From Syntrophaceae bacterium (GTDB lineage Bacteria > Desulfobacterota > Syntrophia > Syntrophales > UBA5619), in contig CAKKRN010000090.1 of assembly GCA_919902745.1 (NCBI GenBank), forward strand, positions 1 through 14,331: DNA of 14,331 nt, written 5' to 3'. A program made the position numbers and the translations under genes. The notes beneath the pieces were generated by a model, which saw only the letters and a list, made by a program, of their open reading frames with translations, had not been told where the DNA came from and did no database searches. This document shows positions 1-7,151 of the stretch, one piece after another (position 1 is the stretch's first letter; each line of letters starts with the position of its first letter).

Positions 1-13
1 CGGGAATGATCAG

Positions 14-32
14 GACCCCATGCAGCGGGGTC
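14..32. other. Small hairpin in the leader region before the SulP gene
   Basis: A 6-bp perfect stem, GACCCC (14-19) with GGGGTC (27-32), encloses a 7-nt loop. It could be the end of an upstream transcript or a leader structure. No T-run follows on either strand, so it does not look like a classic intrinsic terminator. The remaining bases 33-115 show no convincing promoter or gene. Confidence 0.25.
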
Positions 33-124
33 ATTCGCCGAACGATCCATTCCTGCAGCACAAACCTGGCGAGAAGAGGTGACATCCCGAACCGGCTTTT
101 CCGCCATACCTTTCTGGAGGGGCC

Positions 125-2359
125 ATGCCATTGAATAAGATGCTTCAAAAATGGTTCGGCGGCTACGACCAGATCACCGGAGATCTCTGGGGTGGTTTTG
201 CCGCCATGCTGGTGGCGCTGCCCGCGGCCATCGCCTACGGGATTGCCGTCTATGCGGTGTTGGGACCGCAATATGTCGCCTATGGTTCCATCGCCGGCAT
301 CATCGGCGCGATTGCACTCGGCATGATTGCCCCCCTGCTTGGCGGATCACCGCGGCTGATTTCCGCACCTTGCGCCCCTGCCGCCGCCGTTATGGGCGCC
401 CTGGCAGCAGAGATCATAAAGACGGGTAATGTCTCGCCCGCAAACGCCGTCGTTGTTCTGATGTTTGTGGGACTTCTGGCAGGGATGCTCGAACTCGTTT
501 ATGGGGCGCTGGGAGGCGGACGTTTTATCAAGTACATTCCCTATCCGGTTGTCTCCGGTTATCTCAGCGGTGTCGGTGCGCTGATTATCCTGAGCCAGTT
601 CCCGAAACTTTTGGGTTTGCCCAAAGGGATCTCCGTCATGAGCGGGATGTGGACGCCTTCTCATTGGCAGGGGCCTGGGATACTGGTCGGTGTAATCACG
701 ATGGCCGGTGTCCTGGCGGCGCCGAGGCTGGTCAGGGCGGTTCCCGCCGTTATTATTGGTCTTGCTGCAGGCTTACTCGCCTATTTCGGGATCAGTATTT
801 TCATGCCGGAGTTGAGAACGCTCACCAACAATAACTTGGTCATCGGCCCGCTGTTTCAGGAAAACAGCTCCTTCACCACGATGCTCAAGGGCCAATGGAG
901 CGCCTTTTCCGATCTGTGGATGGCGGATATCGCTTCCCTTCTTATGCCGGCGGTGACGCTATCGGTGCTGCTCTCGATCGACACGCTGAAGACCTGCGTG
1001 GTCATGGACACCATGACCCGCAGCCGTCACAATGCCAATCGCGAGCTGATGGGCCAGGGTTCGGCGAATATCGTGTCCGCCATGCTCGGGGGCATGCCCG
1101 GGTCGGGCACAATGGGGCCGACCCTTGTGAACATTGGAAGCGGCGGACGGACAAGACTTTCCGGTTTCCTGGAAGGGATCTTTGTGCTGATCGCCTTTCT
1201 GATGCTGGCCTGGTTCATTGCCTGGCTCCCCATCGCCGCCCTCGCCGGAATTCTGATGGTGGTCGCCTGGCGAATGATCGATTTTCGCAGCATCCTCCTT
1301 CTGAGACAGAGGGCCACCGTACTCGATTTCTGCGTGATCGCATTGGTCGTGATCACTGCGGTTTACTTCAACCTCATTGCCGCCGCAGGTGTGGGGATGG
1401 GGTTGGCCATCCTATTGTTCATCCGGGAGCAGATCCGGGGCTCGGTCATCCGGCGCAAAGTTCACGGAGACCAGATATCGTCCAAGCAATACCGGGTTCA
1501 GGAAGAAAAGGAGCTGCTGCTGCAGTACGGGAGCTTGATAACCGTTGTCGAACTGCAGAGCAGCCTGTTTTTCGGCACGACGGACCAGTTGTTTACCGAG
1601 ATCGAACCGGACCTCAAGCGGAGCCGGTTTTTGATCCTTGACATGCGGCGTGTACAGTCCGTCGATTTCACCGCCGTCCATATGTTGGAGCTGCTTGGAG
1701 ACATTTTGAAGGAGAGGGAGGGCTATCTCATATTCAGCCATCTCTTGCCGACGCTCCCCACGGGACAGAACCTCGAGGCCTATTTCAAACAGCTCGGCCT
1801 TTTGAAACTCGGCCGAAACGTAAAGATTTTCCTGACCCTGGATGAGGCGATGCAATGGTCGGAGGATCAAATCCTGGATGAGCATCGTGAGACCCTGGCG
1901 GGGAGGGACCAGCCGCTTGCGCTGGCTGAAATCGAATTGTTGCGGGAATTTGATAATGTGAACGGCCTGCCTTTCATGAAGGCCTGCATCGTCGAGCTCT
2001 CTTTCAAAGCGGGCGAAACACTTTTTCGCAGGGGGGATACCGGCGACGAGCTGTTCCTTATCCGCAGGGGCATCGTACGGATTGTTCTTCCACTGGAAAA
2101 TAACCGCTATCACATTCTCACCACCTTCGGCCGCGGTAACTTTTTCGGCGAGATCGCTTTTCTCGATCATGGTGCACGATCGGCAAACGCGGTTGCGGAT
2201 ACAGATACCGACGTTTTTGTAATCTCACGTTTCAGATTCGATGAGGTTTCTCGATCCGACCCTACGCTGGGTGTGATGCTTTTCGCCCGGCTGGCCCGAG
2301 GTCTTGCCATGCGTCTCCGCTATACCGACGCTGAGCTTCGGGCGCTGAAAGAGGCGTGA
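125..2359 (+). CDS. SulP-family anion transporter with STAS and cyclic-nucleotide-binding domains
   Basis: This 744-residue inner-membrane protein is a probable anion:proton or anion:sodium symporter of the SulP/SLC26 family; substrates in this family include sulfate, bicarbonate and dicarboxylates. Residues 20-435 form the many-helix transport core, with the family-like stretch GGSPRLISAPCAPAAAVMG near 73-91. Residues about 470-575 form a cytoplasmic STAS domain. Residues about 618-735 form a cNMP-binding domain with the phosphate-binding cassette FGEIAFLDHGARSA at 674-687. Its E676 and R685 are spaced as in PKA/HCN-type sites, so cyclic nucleotide binding is plausible. The start is set by GGAGGGG at 116-122, just before the ATG. 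The next gene follows after 130 bp with its own likely promoter, so co-transcription is uncertain. The substrate cannot be read from sequence; the family and domain assignments are secure. Confidence 0.93.
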   Translation: MPLNKMLQKWFGGYDQITGDLWGGFAAMLVALPAAIAYGIAVYAVLGPQYVAYGSIAGIIGAIALGMIAPLLGGSPRLISAPCAPAAAVMGALAAEIIKTGNVSPANAVVVLMFVGLLAGMLELVYGALGGGRFIKYIPYPVVSGYLSGVGALIILSQFPKLLGLPKGISVMSGMWTPSHWQGPGILVGVITMAGVLAAPRLVRAVPAVIIGLAAGLLAYFGISIFMPELRTLTNNNLVIGPLFQENSSFTTMLKGQWSAFSDLWMADIASLLMPAVTLSVLLSIDTLKTCVVMDTMTRSRHNANRELMGQGSANIVSAMLGGMPGSGTMGPTLVNIGSGGRTRLSGFLEGIFVLIAFLMLAWFIAWLPIAALAGILMVVAWRMIDFRSILLLRQRATVLDFCVIALVVITAVYFNLIAAAGVGMGLAILLFIREQIRGSVIRRKVHGDQISSKQYRVQEEKELLLQYGSLITVVELQSSLFFGTTDQLFTEIEPDLKRSRFLILDMRRVQSVDFTAVHMLELLGDILKEREGYLIFSHLLPTLPTGQNLEAYFKQLGLLKLGRNVKIFLTLDEAMQWSEDQILDEHRETLAGRDQPLALAEIELLREFDNVNGLPFMKACIVELSFKAGETLFRRGDTGDELFLIRRGIVRIVLPLENNRYHILTTFGRGNFFGEIAFLDHGARSANAVADTDTDVFVISRFRFDEVSRSDPTLGVMLFARLARGLAMRLRYTDAELRALKEA

Positions 2360-2370
2360 GACCTATTTTC

Positions 2371-2399
2371 TTGACGGAAAAAAAAGGATAACGTATCGT
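2371..2399 (+). promoter_or_regulatory. Candidate sigma70-like promoter for pap
   Basis: TTGACG (2371-2376) and TATCGT (2394-2399) are separated by exactly 17 bp, in an AT-rich stretch unlike the surrounding coding DNA. The -10 box matches TATAAT in only four of six positions, so this is a moderate call. It lies about 90 bp before the pap start, leaving an AT-rich leader. Confidence 0.4.
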
Positions 2400-2476
2400 T
2401 ACAATCCGAAATCCCCAAAATTCAATTTATAAATGACGTCCTTTACTATGTTTAAGTCAAATTCCGCCACCATTCT

Positions 2477-2486
2477 TAGGAGGTGA
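2477..2486 (+). promoter_or_regulatory. Near-perfect Shine-Dalgarno of pap
   Basis: TAGGAGGTGA is complementary to the 16S rRNA 3' end over nine consecutive bases. It ends three bases before the ATG at 2490, fixing that start and predicting strong translation. Confidence 0.85.
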
Positions 2487-2489
2487 ACC

Positions 2490-3968
2490 ATGTTTGAATC
2501 GGCAGAACTGGGGCACAAGATCGACAAGGAGACGTATGATCGCGAGGTTCCAAAATTGCGTGAGGATCTCCTCAACGCCCAGTATGATCTTTCGCAACAG
2601 AGGCGTTTTCCCGTGATCATCGTGGTCGGCGGGGTCGATGGGGCCGGGAAGAGCGAGACGGTCAATCTGCTCAACGAATGGATGGATCCCCGTCATATCC
2701 AGACGCACGCATTTCCCGACCCCTCCGACGAAGAGCGTGAGCGGCCCTACATGTGGCGTTTCTGGCGTTCGCTGCCGCCCCGCGGCAAGATCGGCATTCT
2801 TTTCGGGGCCTGGCATTCGGCGCCGATTGTCGAGCGGGTTCTGGGCCGATCAAAATCCGCAAAGCTCGACCAGTCTATTGAGGAGATCATCCGCTTTGAG
2901 AAAATGCTGACTGACGAAGGTGCGCTGATCCTCAAATTCTGGTTTCATCTCTCCAAACAGCAGCAGAAGAAACGTCTGAAAGCGCTTGAGAAGGATCCCA
3001 AGACGCGTTGGCGGATTACCGAGACGGATTGGGAGCGTTTTAAAAGCTATGACCGATTCCGGAAGGTGTCCGAGTATTTTATACGACAGACCAGCTCGAC
3101 GGAAGCGCCCTGGATCGTTGTCGAGGGTGTTGACCATCGCTACCGAAGTCTGACCGTCGGCAGGCTGCTGCTCAACGCAATGCGCGAGCATCTCGCCGAA
3201 AAGCCGGCCGCCCGATTGCCGGAAAAGAAGCCTCCGATCCAGCCCCGCCTCGACGGCAAAGACGTGCTGACATCGCTCGTTCTCACGAAGGCCGTCAGCA
3301 AGGAAAAGTACGACAGGGAGATGGAAACCTGGCAGGGACGTCTCAACCTGCTCACGCGCCATCCGAAGTTTAAAGAGATATCGGTTGTCTTTGTTTTCGA
3401 AGGCCAGGACGCCGCGGGGAAGGGCGGTGCAATCCGGCGGGTGATGCAGGCTCTCGATGCGCGGGTCTATCAGGGCATTCCGATCGCTGCGCCCACCGAA
3501 GAAGAACGCGCCCAGCCTTACCTGTGGCGATTTTGGAGAAACCTGCCGCGGAGTGGCCGGTTCACGATCTTCGACCGTTCCTGGTACGGCCGCGTACTGG
3601 TCGAACGTGTCGAAGGCTTCTGTTCCGAGAACGATTGGATGCGCGCCTACTCCGAGATCAACGACTTTGAAAGTCAACTCGTGCTCAATGGGACGGTTCT
3701 TGTGAAGTTCTGGCTGCAAATCAGCAAGGAGGAGCAGCTCAAACGTTTCCGGGAGCGGGAGAAGACCTCTTTCAAACGCTTCAAGATCACCGCCGAGGAC
3801 TGGCGAAACCGCCAGAAGTGGAAGCAGTATCACCAGGCGGTCTGTGATATGATCGATCGAACCTCCACCGAGATCGCGCCCTGGACCCTGGTAGGGGCGA
3901 ACAATAAATACGATGCGCGTATCAAGGTTCTCCGAACGATCGTCGGCAGCATCGAATCTGCGTTGTGA
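2490..3968 (+). CDS. pap: Polyphosphate:AMP phosphotransferase (two-domain PPK2, class II)
   Basis: This 492-residue cytosolic enzyme is predicted to transfer phosphate from polyphosphate to AMP, giving ADP. Two PPK2 (P-loop kinase) domains are fused, the architecture and length known for Pap. The N-terminal domain (about 10-235) keeps a Walker A-like GGVDGAGKS (47-55) but has LFGAWHSA (104-111) at the place of the catalytic segment. The C-terminal domain (about 265-490) has the full set: FEGQDAAGKGG (303-313), PYLWRFWRNLP (343-353) and FDRSWYGR (361-368). In characterised two-domain family members the C-terminal half carries activity, so the N-terminal half is probably structural or regulatory here. 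The gene converges on the ppk1 operon, pairing polyphosphate synthesis with its use. A GDP/ADP-directed activity (class I PPK2) is less likely given the duplication. Confidence 0.92.
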   Translation: MFESAELGHKIDKETYDREVPKLREDLLNAQYDLSQQRRFPVIIVVGGVDGAGKSETVNLLNEWMDPRHIQTHAFPDPSDEERERPYMWRFWRSLPPRGKIGILFGAWHSAPIVERVLGRSKSAKLDQSIEEIIRFEKMLTDEGALILKFWFHLSKQQQKKRLKALEKDPKTRWRITETDWERFKSYDRFRKVSEYFIRQTSSTEAPWIVVEGVDHRYRSLTVGRLLLNAMREHLAEKPAARLPEKKPPIQPRLDGKDVLTSLVLTKAVSKEKYDREMETWQGRLNLLTRHPKFKEISVVFVFEGQDAAGKGGAIRRVMQALDARVYQGIPIAAPTEEERAQPYLWRFWRNLPRSGRFTIFDRSWYGRVLVERVEGFCSENDWMRAYSEINDFESQLVLNGTVLVKFWLQISKEEQLKRFREREKTSFKRFKITAEDWRNRQKWKQYHQAVCDMIDRTSTEIAPWTLVGANNKYDARIKVLRTIVGSIESAL

Positions 3969-3974
3969 GTAAAA

Positions 3975-4005
3975 ATAGTGCTGAGTGCTCAGCACTCAGC
4001 ACTAT
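3975..4005 (-). terminator. 31-bp perfect palindrome; intrinsic terminator for the minus-strand operon
   Basis: Fifteen-base arms flank a single central base (3990). On the minus strand the hairpin runs directly into five T residues (3975-3971), the layout of a rho-independent terminator. On the plus strand no T-run follows. It starts 7 bp after the pap stop, so minus-strand transcripts from the ppk1 operon would stop before entering pap as antisense RNA. The 9-mer CTCAGCACT occurs three times here (3988, 3995, 4009), suggesting the hairpin arose from a short iterated unit. It may also stabilise the 3' end of the pap transcript. Confidence 0.65.
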
Positions 4006-4055
4006 GTCCTCAGCACTTTATATAAAAATGTCCTTCCCTGTATCGCATGGCGCAG

Positions 4056-4144
4056 AATGTAGGGTGCGTTAGGCGAATGCCGTAACGCACCGTAAATGGA
4101 TCGGATATCAATGTGGATTACGCTCCGCTAATCCACCCTACATT
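4056..4144. repeat. Double-hairpin intergenic repeat with 11-bp inverted ends
   Basis: AATGTAGGGTG (4056-4066) is inverted as CACCCTACATT (4134-4144). Inside are two hairpins: GGTGCGTTA/TAACGCACC (4063-4071 with 4083-4091) and GTGGATTA/TAATCCAC (4113-4120 with 4129-4136). The inner stems share bases with the outer arms, so a closed stem and the two hairpins are alternative folds. Sequences of the type 'gtagggtgcgtta...taacgcacc' and 'gtggatta...taatccaccctac' recur in intergenic DNA of many bacteria; that recollection is general knowledge, not a search. It is likely a small non-autonomous or REP-like element resting between convergent genes. It encodes no protein. Confidence 0.7.
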
Positions 4145-4183
4145 TTCATCCTTCGTTGTGCCCGCACCGGGCATGGGAGTTAG

Positions 4184-5779
4184 TTAGCAAGCAAGTGCGG
4201 AGGCAAGGGTTTTTCGCAAGGCGTCTTGATCGAACTGTTTCCAGATTTTATGGAATTCGGTCTGCTTGGTGCGCGCGATCTCACCCTGAAGTTCGTACAG
4301 CTCCCCAAGCATGAACAACAGCCGCGGATCCAGCACGTTTCCTTTCCATCTCTTCAGCAGGCGATCAATGAGCGCACGCGTGAAGACGGTGTCCTGCAGA
4401 TCACCAAGACAGTCCTGGATTTTCACCACCTCCTCGATGAGGGGGTGCAGCAAATCGCCGTAAGCCGGGCTGACAAATTCCAAGGCATAGCGCAGCTTCT
4501 TGAACTGGATGCGAAGCCTGTGGAAATTCTTGAGATCCGGTTTTGCAAGCACACGACTCCCCTGCGCGATCACGGCGTCGAACCGCGCGGTGATGATGGG
4601 AGGCGCGGCCGCGTTCACTGGGGCCGGTGCAAGAGGCGCCGATGGATTTTTTGCCGGTGTCCTCCCGGCAAAGGCCAGGAGCCGGGAGTGGAGCAGACGC
4701 CAGCGCGCGGAGGCGAGTCCCGCCTTGAGCTCCGCGAAGAGGGCGAGCCTCTCTTCCGCGATATGCTGCATGAGGGTGTTGATGCTGCTTCGCGGCGCGA
4801 TCCCGAGGGTCTGTTTGAAACGGGGGAGGTTGAGCAGGAATACGTCGAGATCCCGTACGCCGCCGAAGAGCGAGCCAAGCCAGAGAAGCTCTTCCGTAAA
4901 ATAGGAACCGGTCTTCTCCGGGATCGCCCCACCGAACAGTCGGATCAGGGATCGCATTCGACGGGTCGCGACACGGGCCTGGTGTACGAATTCGGTGTCG
5001 ATGTCCGTAAGGACGCCCGGAATGTTCTCATCGAGGCGGTGAATCTGAAAAGCGATAATTTTCTGCACCGTCCGGTCGAACCGGTCGTCGATTTTTACCT
5101 GGAGGAGGGGAGGGGGATTCTTTGCGGGGAATACGACGCCGAGGCGCTCGATGGCGGTCTCGAGTTTCGATTGACCGGAGGGGGTGAAACCCATGGCGCC
5201 GGTCAGGTGTTGTTTGAGCGTGTCGAGTTCCGCCGGGGATCCTTTGCGAAGTTCCGCTTCCATCTCGAAAAGGCGGCGGGCCCTCCGGGGTTTGTTTTGA
5301 CCGCGTGCCAGGAAACCCGTAGAGTCAAAAACAAGTTCGATCCGTGCGTTACCCGGGGTTACGACCATGTAAGGTTGCCGCTCGGTGCGCACGGTGATCT
5401 GCCCGATCAGCCGACGCGGGTAGATGATCTCGGCGATTTCCATCTGGATCTCTTTGACCGGCGCCGCCGTCGGATCGAGGATGCTGCCCTTCACCTCGAT
5501 TTCGATCTCCCGCCGTTCCGCCCGTCCTCCCTCGATTTTCCCAATGCTTTTGAGCGTATATAACACTTTCTCATTTGCACGTCGTAAGCGCAGCGATAAT
5601 CCATGCCGGAAAAGCCTCCAGTCGAAGGTGTCCAGATAGAGGTCCTCCTGGCGGATCGTCCGTTGCCGGCGGACCCGATAACCTTTCGACCCGAGCAGGT
5701 CCAGGACGGCTGCGTTCGCTCCCGGCTCCGGCAATAGAAATTTGTATTCGATTTCCTTCGTTTCGGTTGGGGTCTTCAT
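4184..5779 (-). CDS. CYTH-CHAD domain protein (inorganic polyphosphate / triphosphate related)
   Basis: This 531-residue soluble protein joins an N-terminal CYTH triphosphate-tunnel domain (about 8-215) to a C-terminal all-helical CHAD domain (about 235-520). The CYTH signature ExExK is E9-x-E11-x-K13, followed by many alternating basic and acidic residues lining the tunnel. CHAD hallmarks are the basic helices VHQARVATRRMRSLIRLF (265-282) and FHRLRIQFKKLRYALEF (419-435), with H266 and H420, and QDCLGDLQD (455-463). CHAD domains are known to bind inorganic polyphosphate, and CYTH enzymes hydrolyse triphosphates or tripolyphosphate. A proline/alanine-rich stretch (374-395) is probably a loop inside CHAD. 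The gene is last in the ppk1 operon, its ATG overlapping the preceding stop by 4 bp, with AGGGA upstream. The polyphosphate role is inferred from domain and context; the catalytic substrate is unknown. Confidence 0.92.
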   Translation of the reverse strand: MKTPTETKEIEYKFLLPEPGANAAVLDLLGSKGYRVRRQRTIRQEDLYLDTFDWRLFRHGLSLRLRRANEKVLYTLKSIGKIEGGRAERREIEIEVKGSILDPTAAPVKEIQMEIAEIIYPRRLIGQITVRTERQPYMVVTPGNARIELVFDSTGFLARGQNKPRRARRLFEMEAELRKGSPAELDTLKQHLTGAMGFTPSGQSKLETAIERLGVVFPAKNPPPLLQVKIDDRFDRTVQKIIAFQIHRLDENIPGVLTDIDTEFVHQARVATRRMRSLIRLFGGAIPEKTGSYFTEELLWLGSLFGGVRDLDVFLLNLPRFKQTLGIAPRSSINTLMQHIAEERLALFAELKAGLASARWRLLHSRLLAFAGRTPAKNPSAPLAPAPVNAAAPPIITARFDAVIAQGSRVLAKPDLKNFHRLRIQFKKLRYALEFVSPAYGDLLHPLIEEVVKIQDCLGDLQDTVFTRALIDRLLKRWKGNVLDPRLLFMLGELYELQGEIARTKQTEFHKIWKQFDQDALRKTLASALAC

Positions 5780-6510
5780 GGCATTTCCCTTTTTTTGTTC
5801 CCTTCACTGAAATCTGCAGACAAGCCCCGGGGAAGCGACGATCGTTCAATCGCCTGGAGGAGCCCCGCTTTCGGATAGTCGAAACGGATGATCCGCGCTG
5901 AAGGCGGCTTTCCCTGCTGCATCTTCACCAGTGCGTACGCCGGTCGCGGATCGCCGTCGACCGGCTGTCCTGTGGATCCGCAGTTCACGACGAGGGCGCC
6001 TGCCACACGCCTCACAAAAGGGATATGCGTATGGCCGCAGACGAGGATGTCCAATCTTGCTCCGGCAAGCTTCTTTTTCAGGCCGTACGGCGTAATGCTG
6101 GGGTAAATGGCGTCTTCCGCCGACACCGGGCTCCCATGCACCATGAGGAGCTCAAATCGGCCCGCCAGCGTCTCGCGATGGAGGGGGGGAAGAGAAGCTA
6201 AAAACCTCTGCGCGTCGCCGTCGATATGCCTGCATGTCCACTCTAAGATTTTCCATTTGCCCGGCTTCATCCCTTCCTTCAAATCGGCGAAGCGATGGAG
6301 GGCAGAGAGCACTTTGGCATCGTAATTGCCGATAATCGTGGTGATTTGCTTTCCGGCAAGAATGCGGCAAACCTCGCTGGGGAACGGGCCGTATCCGGTC
6401 AGATCGCCTGCGCAGTATATCTTCTCCGCCCCTCGAACGCGGGCATCGGTCAGGGCCGCCTCGAGGGCGGGCAGGTTCCCGTGGATGTCGGAAATGAACG
6501 CTACGAGCAT
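5776..6510 (-). CDS. Calcineurin-like metallophosphoesterase (YfcE/MJ0936-like)
   Basis: This 244-residue cytosolic protein is predicted to bind two metals and hydrolyse phosphomono- or diesters. Visible motifs in order are SDIHGN (7-12), GDLTGYGP (35-42), GNYD (61-64, where GNHD is commoner), VHGSP (124-128) and GHTH (159-162). Together they supply the usual Asp, His and Asn metal ligands. A short C-terminal tail after 210 is low in motif content. The gene overlaps the upstream HD gene by 10 bp and the downstream CYTH-CHAD gene by 4 bp, so translation is coupled. No strong Shine-Dalgarno precedes its ATG, which fits coupling. Related families act on cyclic nucleotides, diadenosine polyphosphates or model diesters; the context makes a polyphosphate- or nucleotide-related substrate reasonable but unproven. 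Confidence 0.9.
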   Translation of the reverse strand: MLVAFISDIHGNLPALEAALTDARVRGAEKIYCAGDLTGYGPFPSEVCRILAGKQITTIIGNYDAKVLSALHRFADLKEGMKPGKWKILEWTCRHIDGDAQRFLASLPPLHRETLAGRFELLMVHGSPVSAEDAIYPSITPYGLKKKLAGARLDILVCGHTHIPFVRRVAGALVVNCGSTGQPVDGDPRPAYALVKMQQGKPPSARIIRFDYPKAGLLQAIERSSLPRGLSADFSEGNKKREMP

Positions 6511-7151
6511 AACCGAAAGACCAGCTCGCGATCGGCCATCCGTGCAAGAAGTCCTGACTTTTTCTCCGCGCCGCTGATCTCCCCGGCGGATTCGCCTCGG
6601 GCTGCAAGCGAGATCGTCAGGCGCTTTGGACTGAGTTCACAGTCCCCAATTCGGACCGCGCATCTGTGTGTGCAGTCGAGTCCATCGGCGACACGCAGGA
6701 TCGCAGCAAGCCAGGAGACGAGGGTGCGCTCTTTCTTTTTAAGGGCGGCAAAGTCTTTGTGCCGCGAGACGTCCGGTTCCGCCTTGTTGTGGTAGCGGGC
6801 GATCAGCGCGCAAAGCGTGCGCTCATCCTCCGTGAGACCCGGCAGCTCGGCCTCCAGGATCATGTCTCGGCTATGCTTGTGATGACCTCCATCCGTTGTT
6901 CGCAACCAGCCGATATCGTGGAGCATGGCCGTGATCTCGAGAAGAAGCCGGTCCCGAGCCCCCAGGCCGTGGAGCTCCATAAGCTTGTCGAAGAGCGCAA
7001 GCGCCAGTTTTGTCACCTGTGCCACGTGATGCCGGTCGGAGTTGGTCGCATCGGCCAGCCGCTTCGCGCTTGCGAGGGGCTCGCCGATCTTCTTGACCGC
7101 CTTCGTCACGGACCTCTTCACTACCGTTTTTGCCTTTGTCTTTGGGATCAT
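6501..7151 (-). CDS. Stand-alone HD protein resembling the Ppx/GppA C-terminal domain
   Basis: This 216-residue cytosolic protein has HD-superfamily features: DRHH (39-42), AMLHDIGW (75-82, H78 and D79), GHHKHSRDMI (89-98), ARYHNK (118-123) and ILRVADGLD (151-159, D156). The order and wording of these motifs match the helical C-terminal domain of exopolyphosphatase/guanosine pentaphosphatase (Ppx/GppA). The N-terminal actin-like phosphatase domain of those enzymes is entirely absent. Residues 1-22 are instead a Lys/Arg-rich leader. The ATG overlaps the ppk1 stop by 4 bp and AAGGA lies 8 bases upstream. In this operon it may bind or process polyphosphate or a related nucleotide; it could equally be a metal-dependent phosphohydrolase with another substrate. 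The HD assignment is firm, the Ppx-like reading good, the activity unknown. Confidence 0.85.
   Translation of the reverse strand: MIPKTKAKTVVKRSVTKAVKKIGEPLASAKRLADATNSDRHHVAQVTKLALALFDKLMELHGLGARDRLLLEITAMLHDIGWLRTTDGGHHKHSRDMILEAELPGLTEDERTLCALIARYHNKAEPDVSRHKDFAALKKKERTLVSWLAAILRVADGLDCTHRCAVRIGDCELSPKRLTISLAARGESAGEISGAEKKSGLLARMADRELVFRLCS

Noticed and set aside
2850..3995. 381-codon minus-strand reading frame across pap
   Set aside because: It is antisense to a well-supported PPK2 gene with no family resemblance. The terminator at 3975-4005 would also sit inside it.
4159..4173. TGCCCG/CGGGCA hairpin just past the CYTH-CHAD stop as its terminator
   Set aside because: The stem is only 6 bp with a 3-nt loop and no T-run follows; the palindrome at 3975-4005 is a much better terminator.
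4226..5563. 445-codon plus-strand reading frame
   Set aside because: It is wholly antisense to the CYTH-CHAD gene, has no recognisable domain and is an expected shadow of GC-rich coding DNA.
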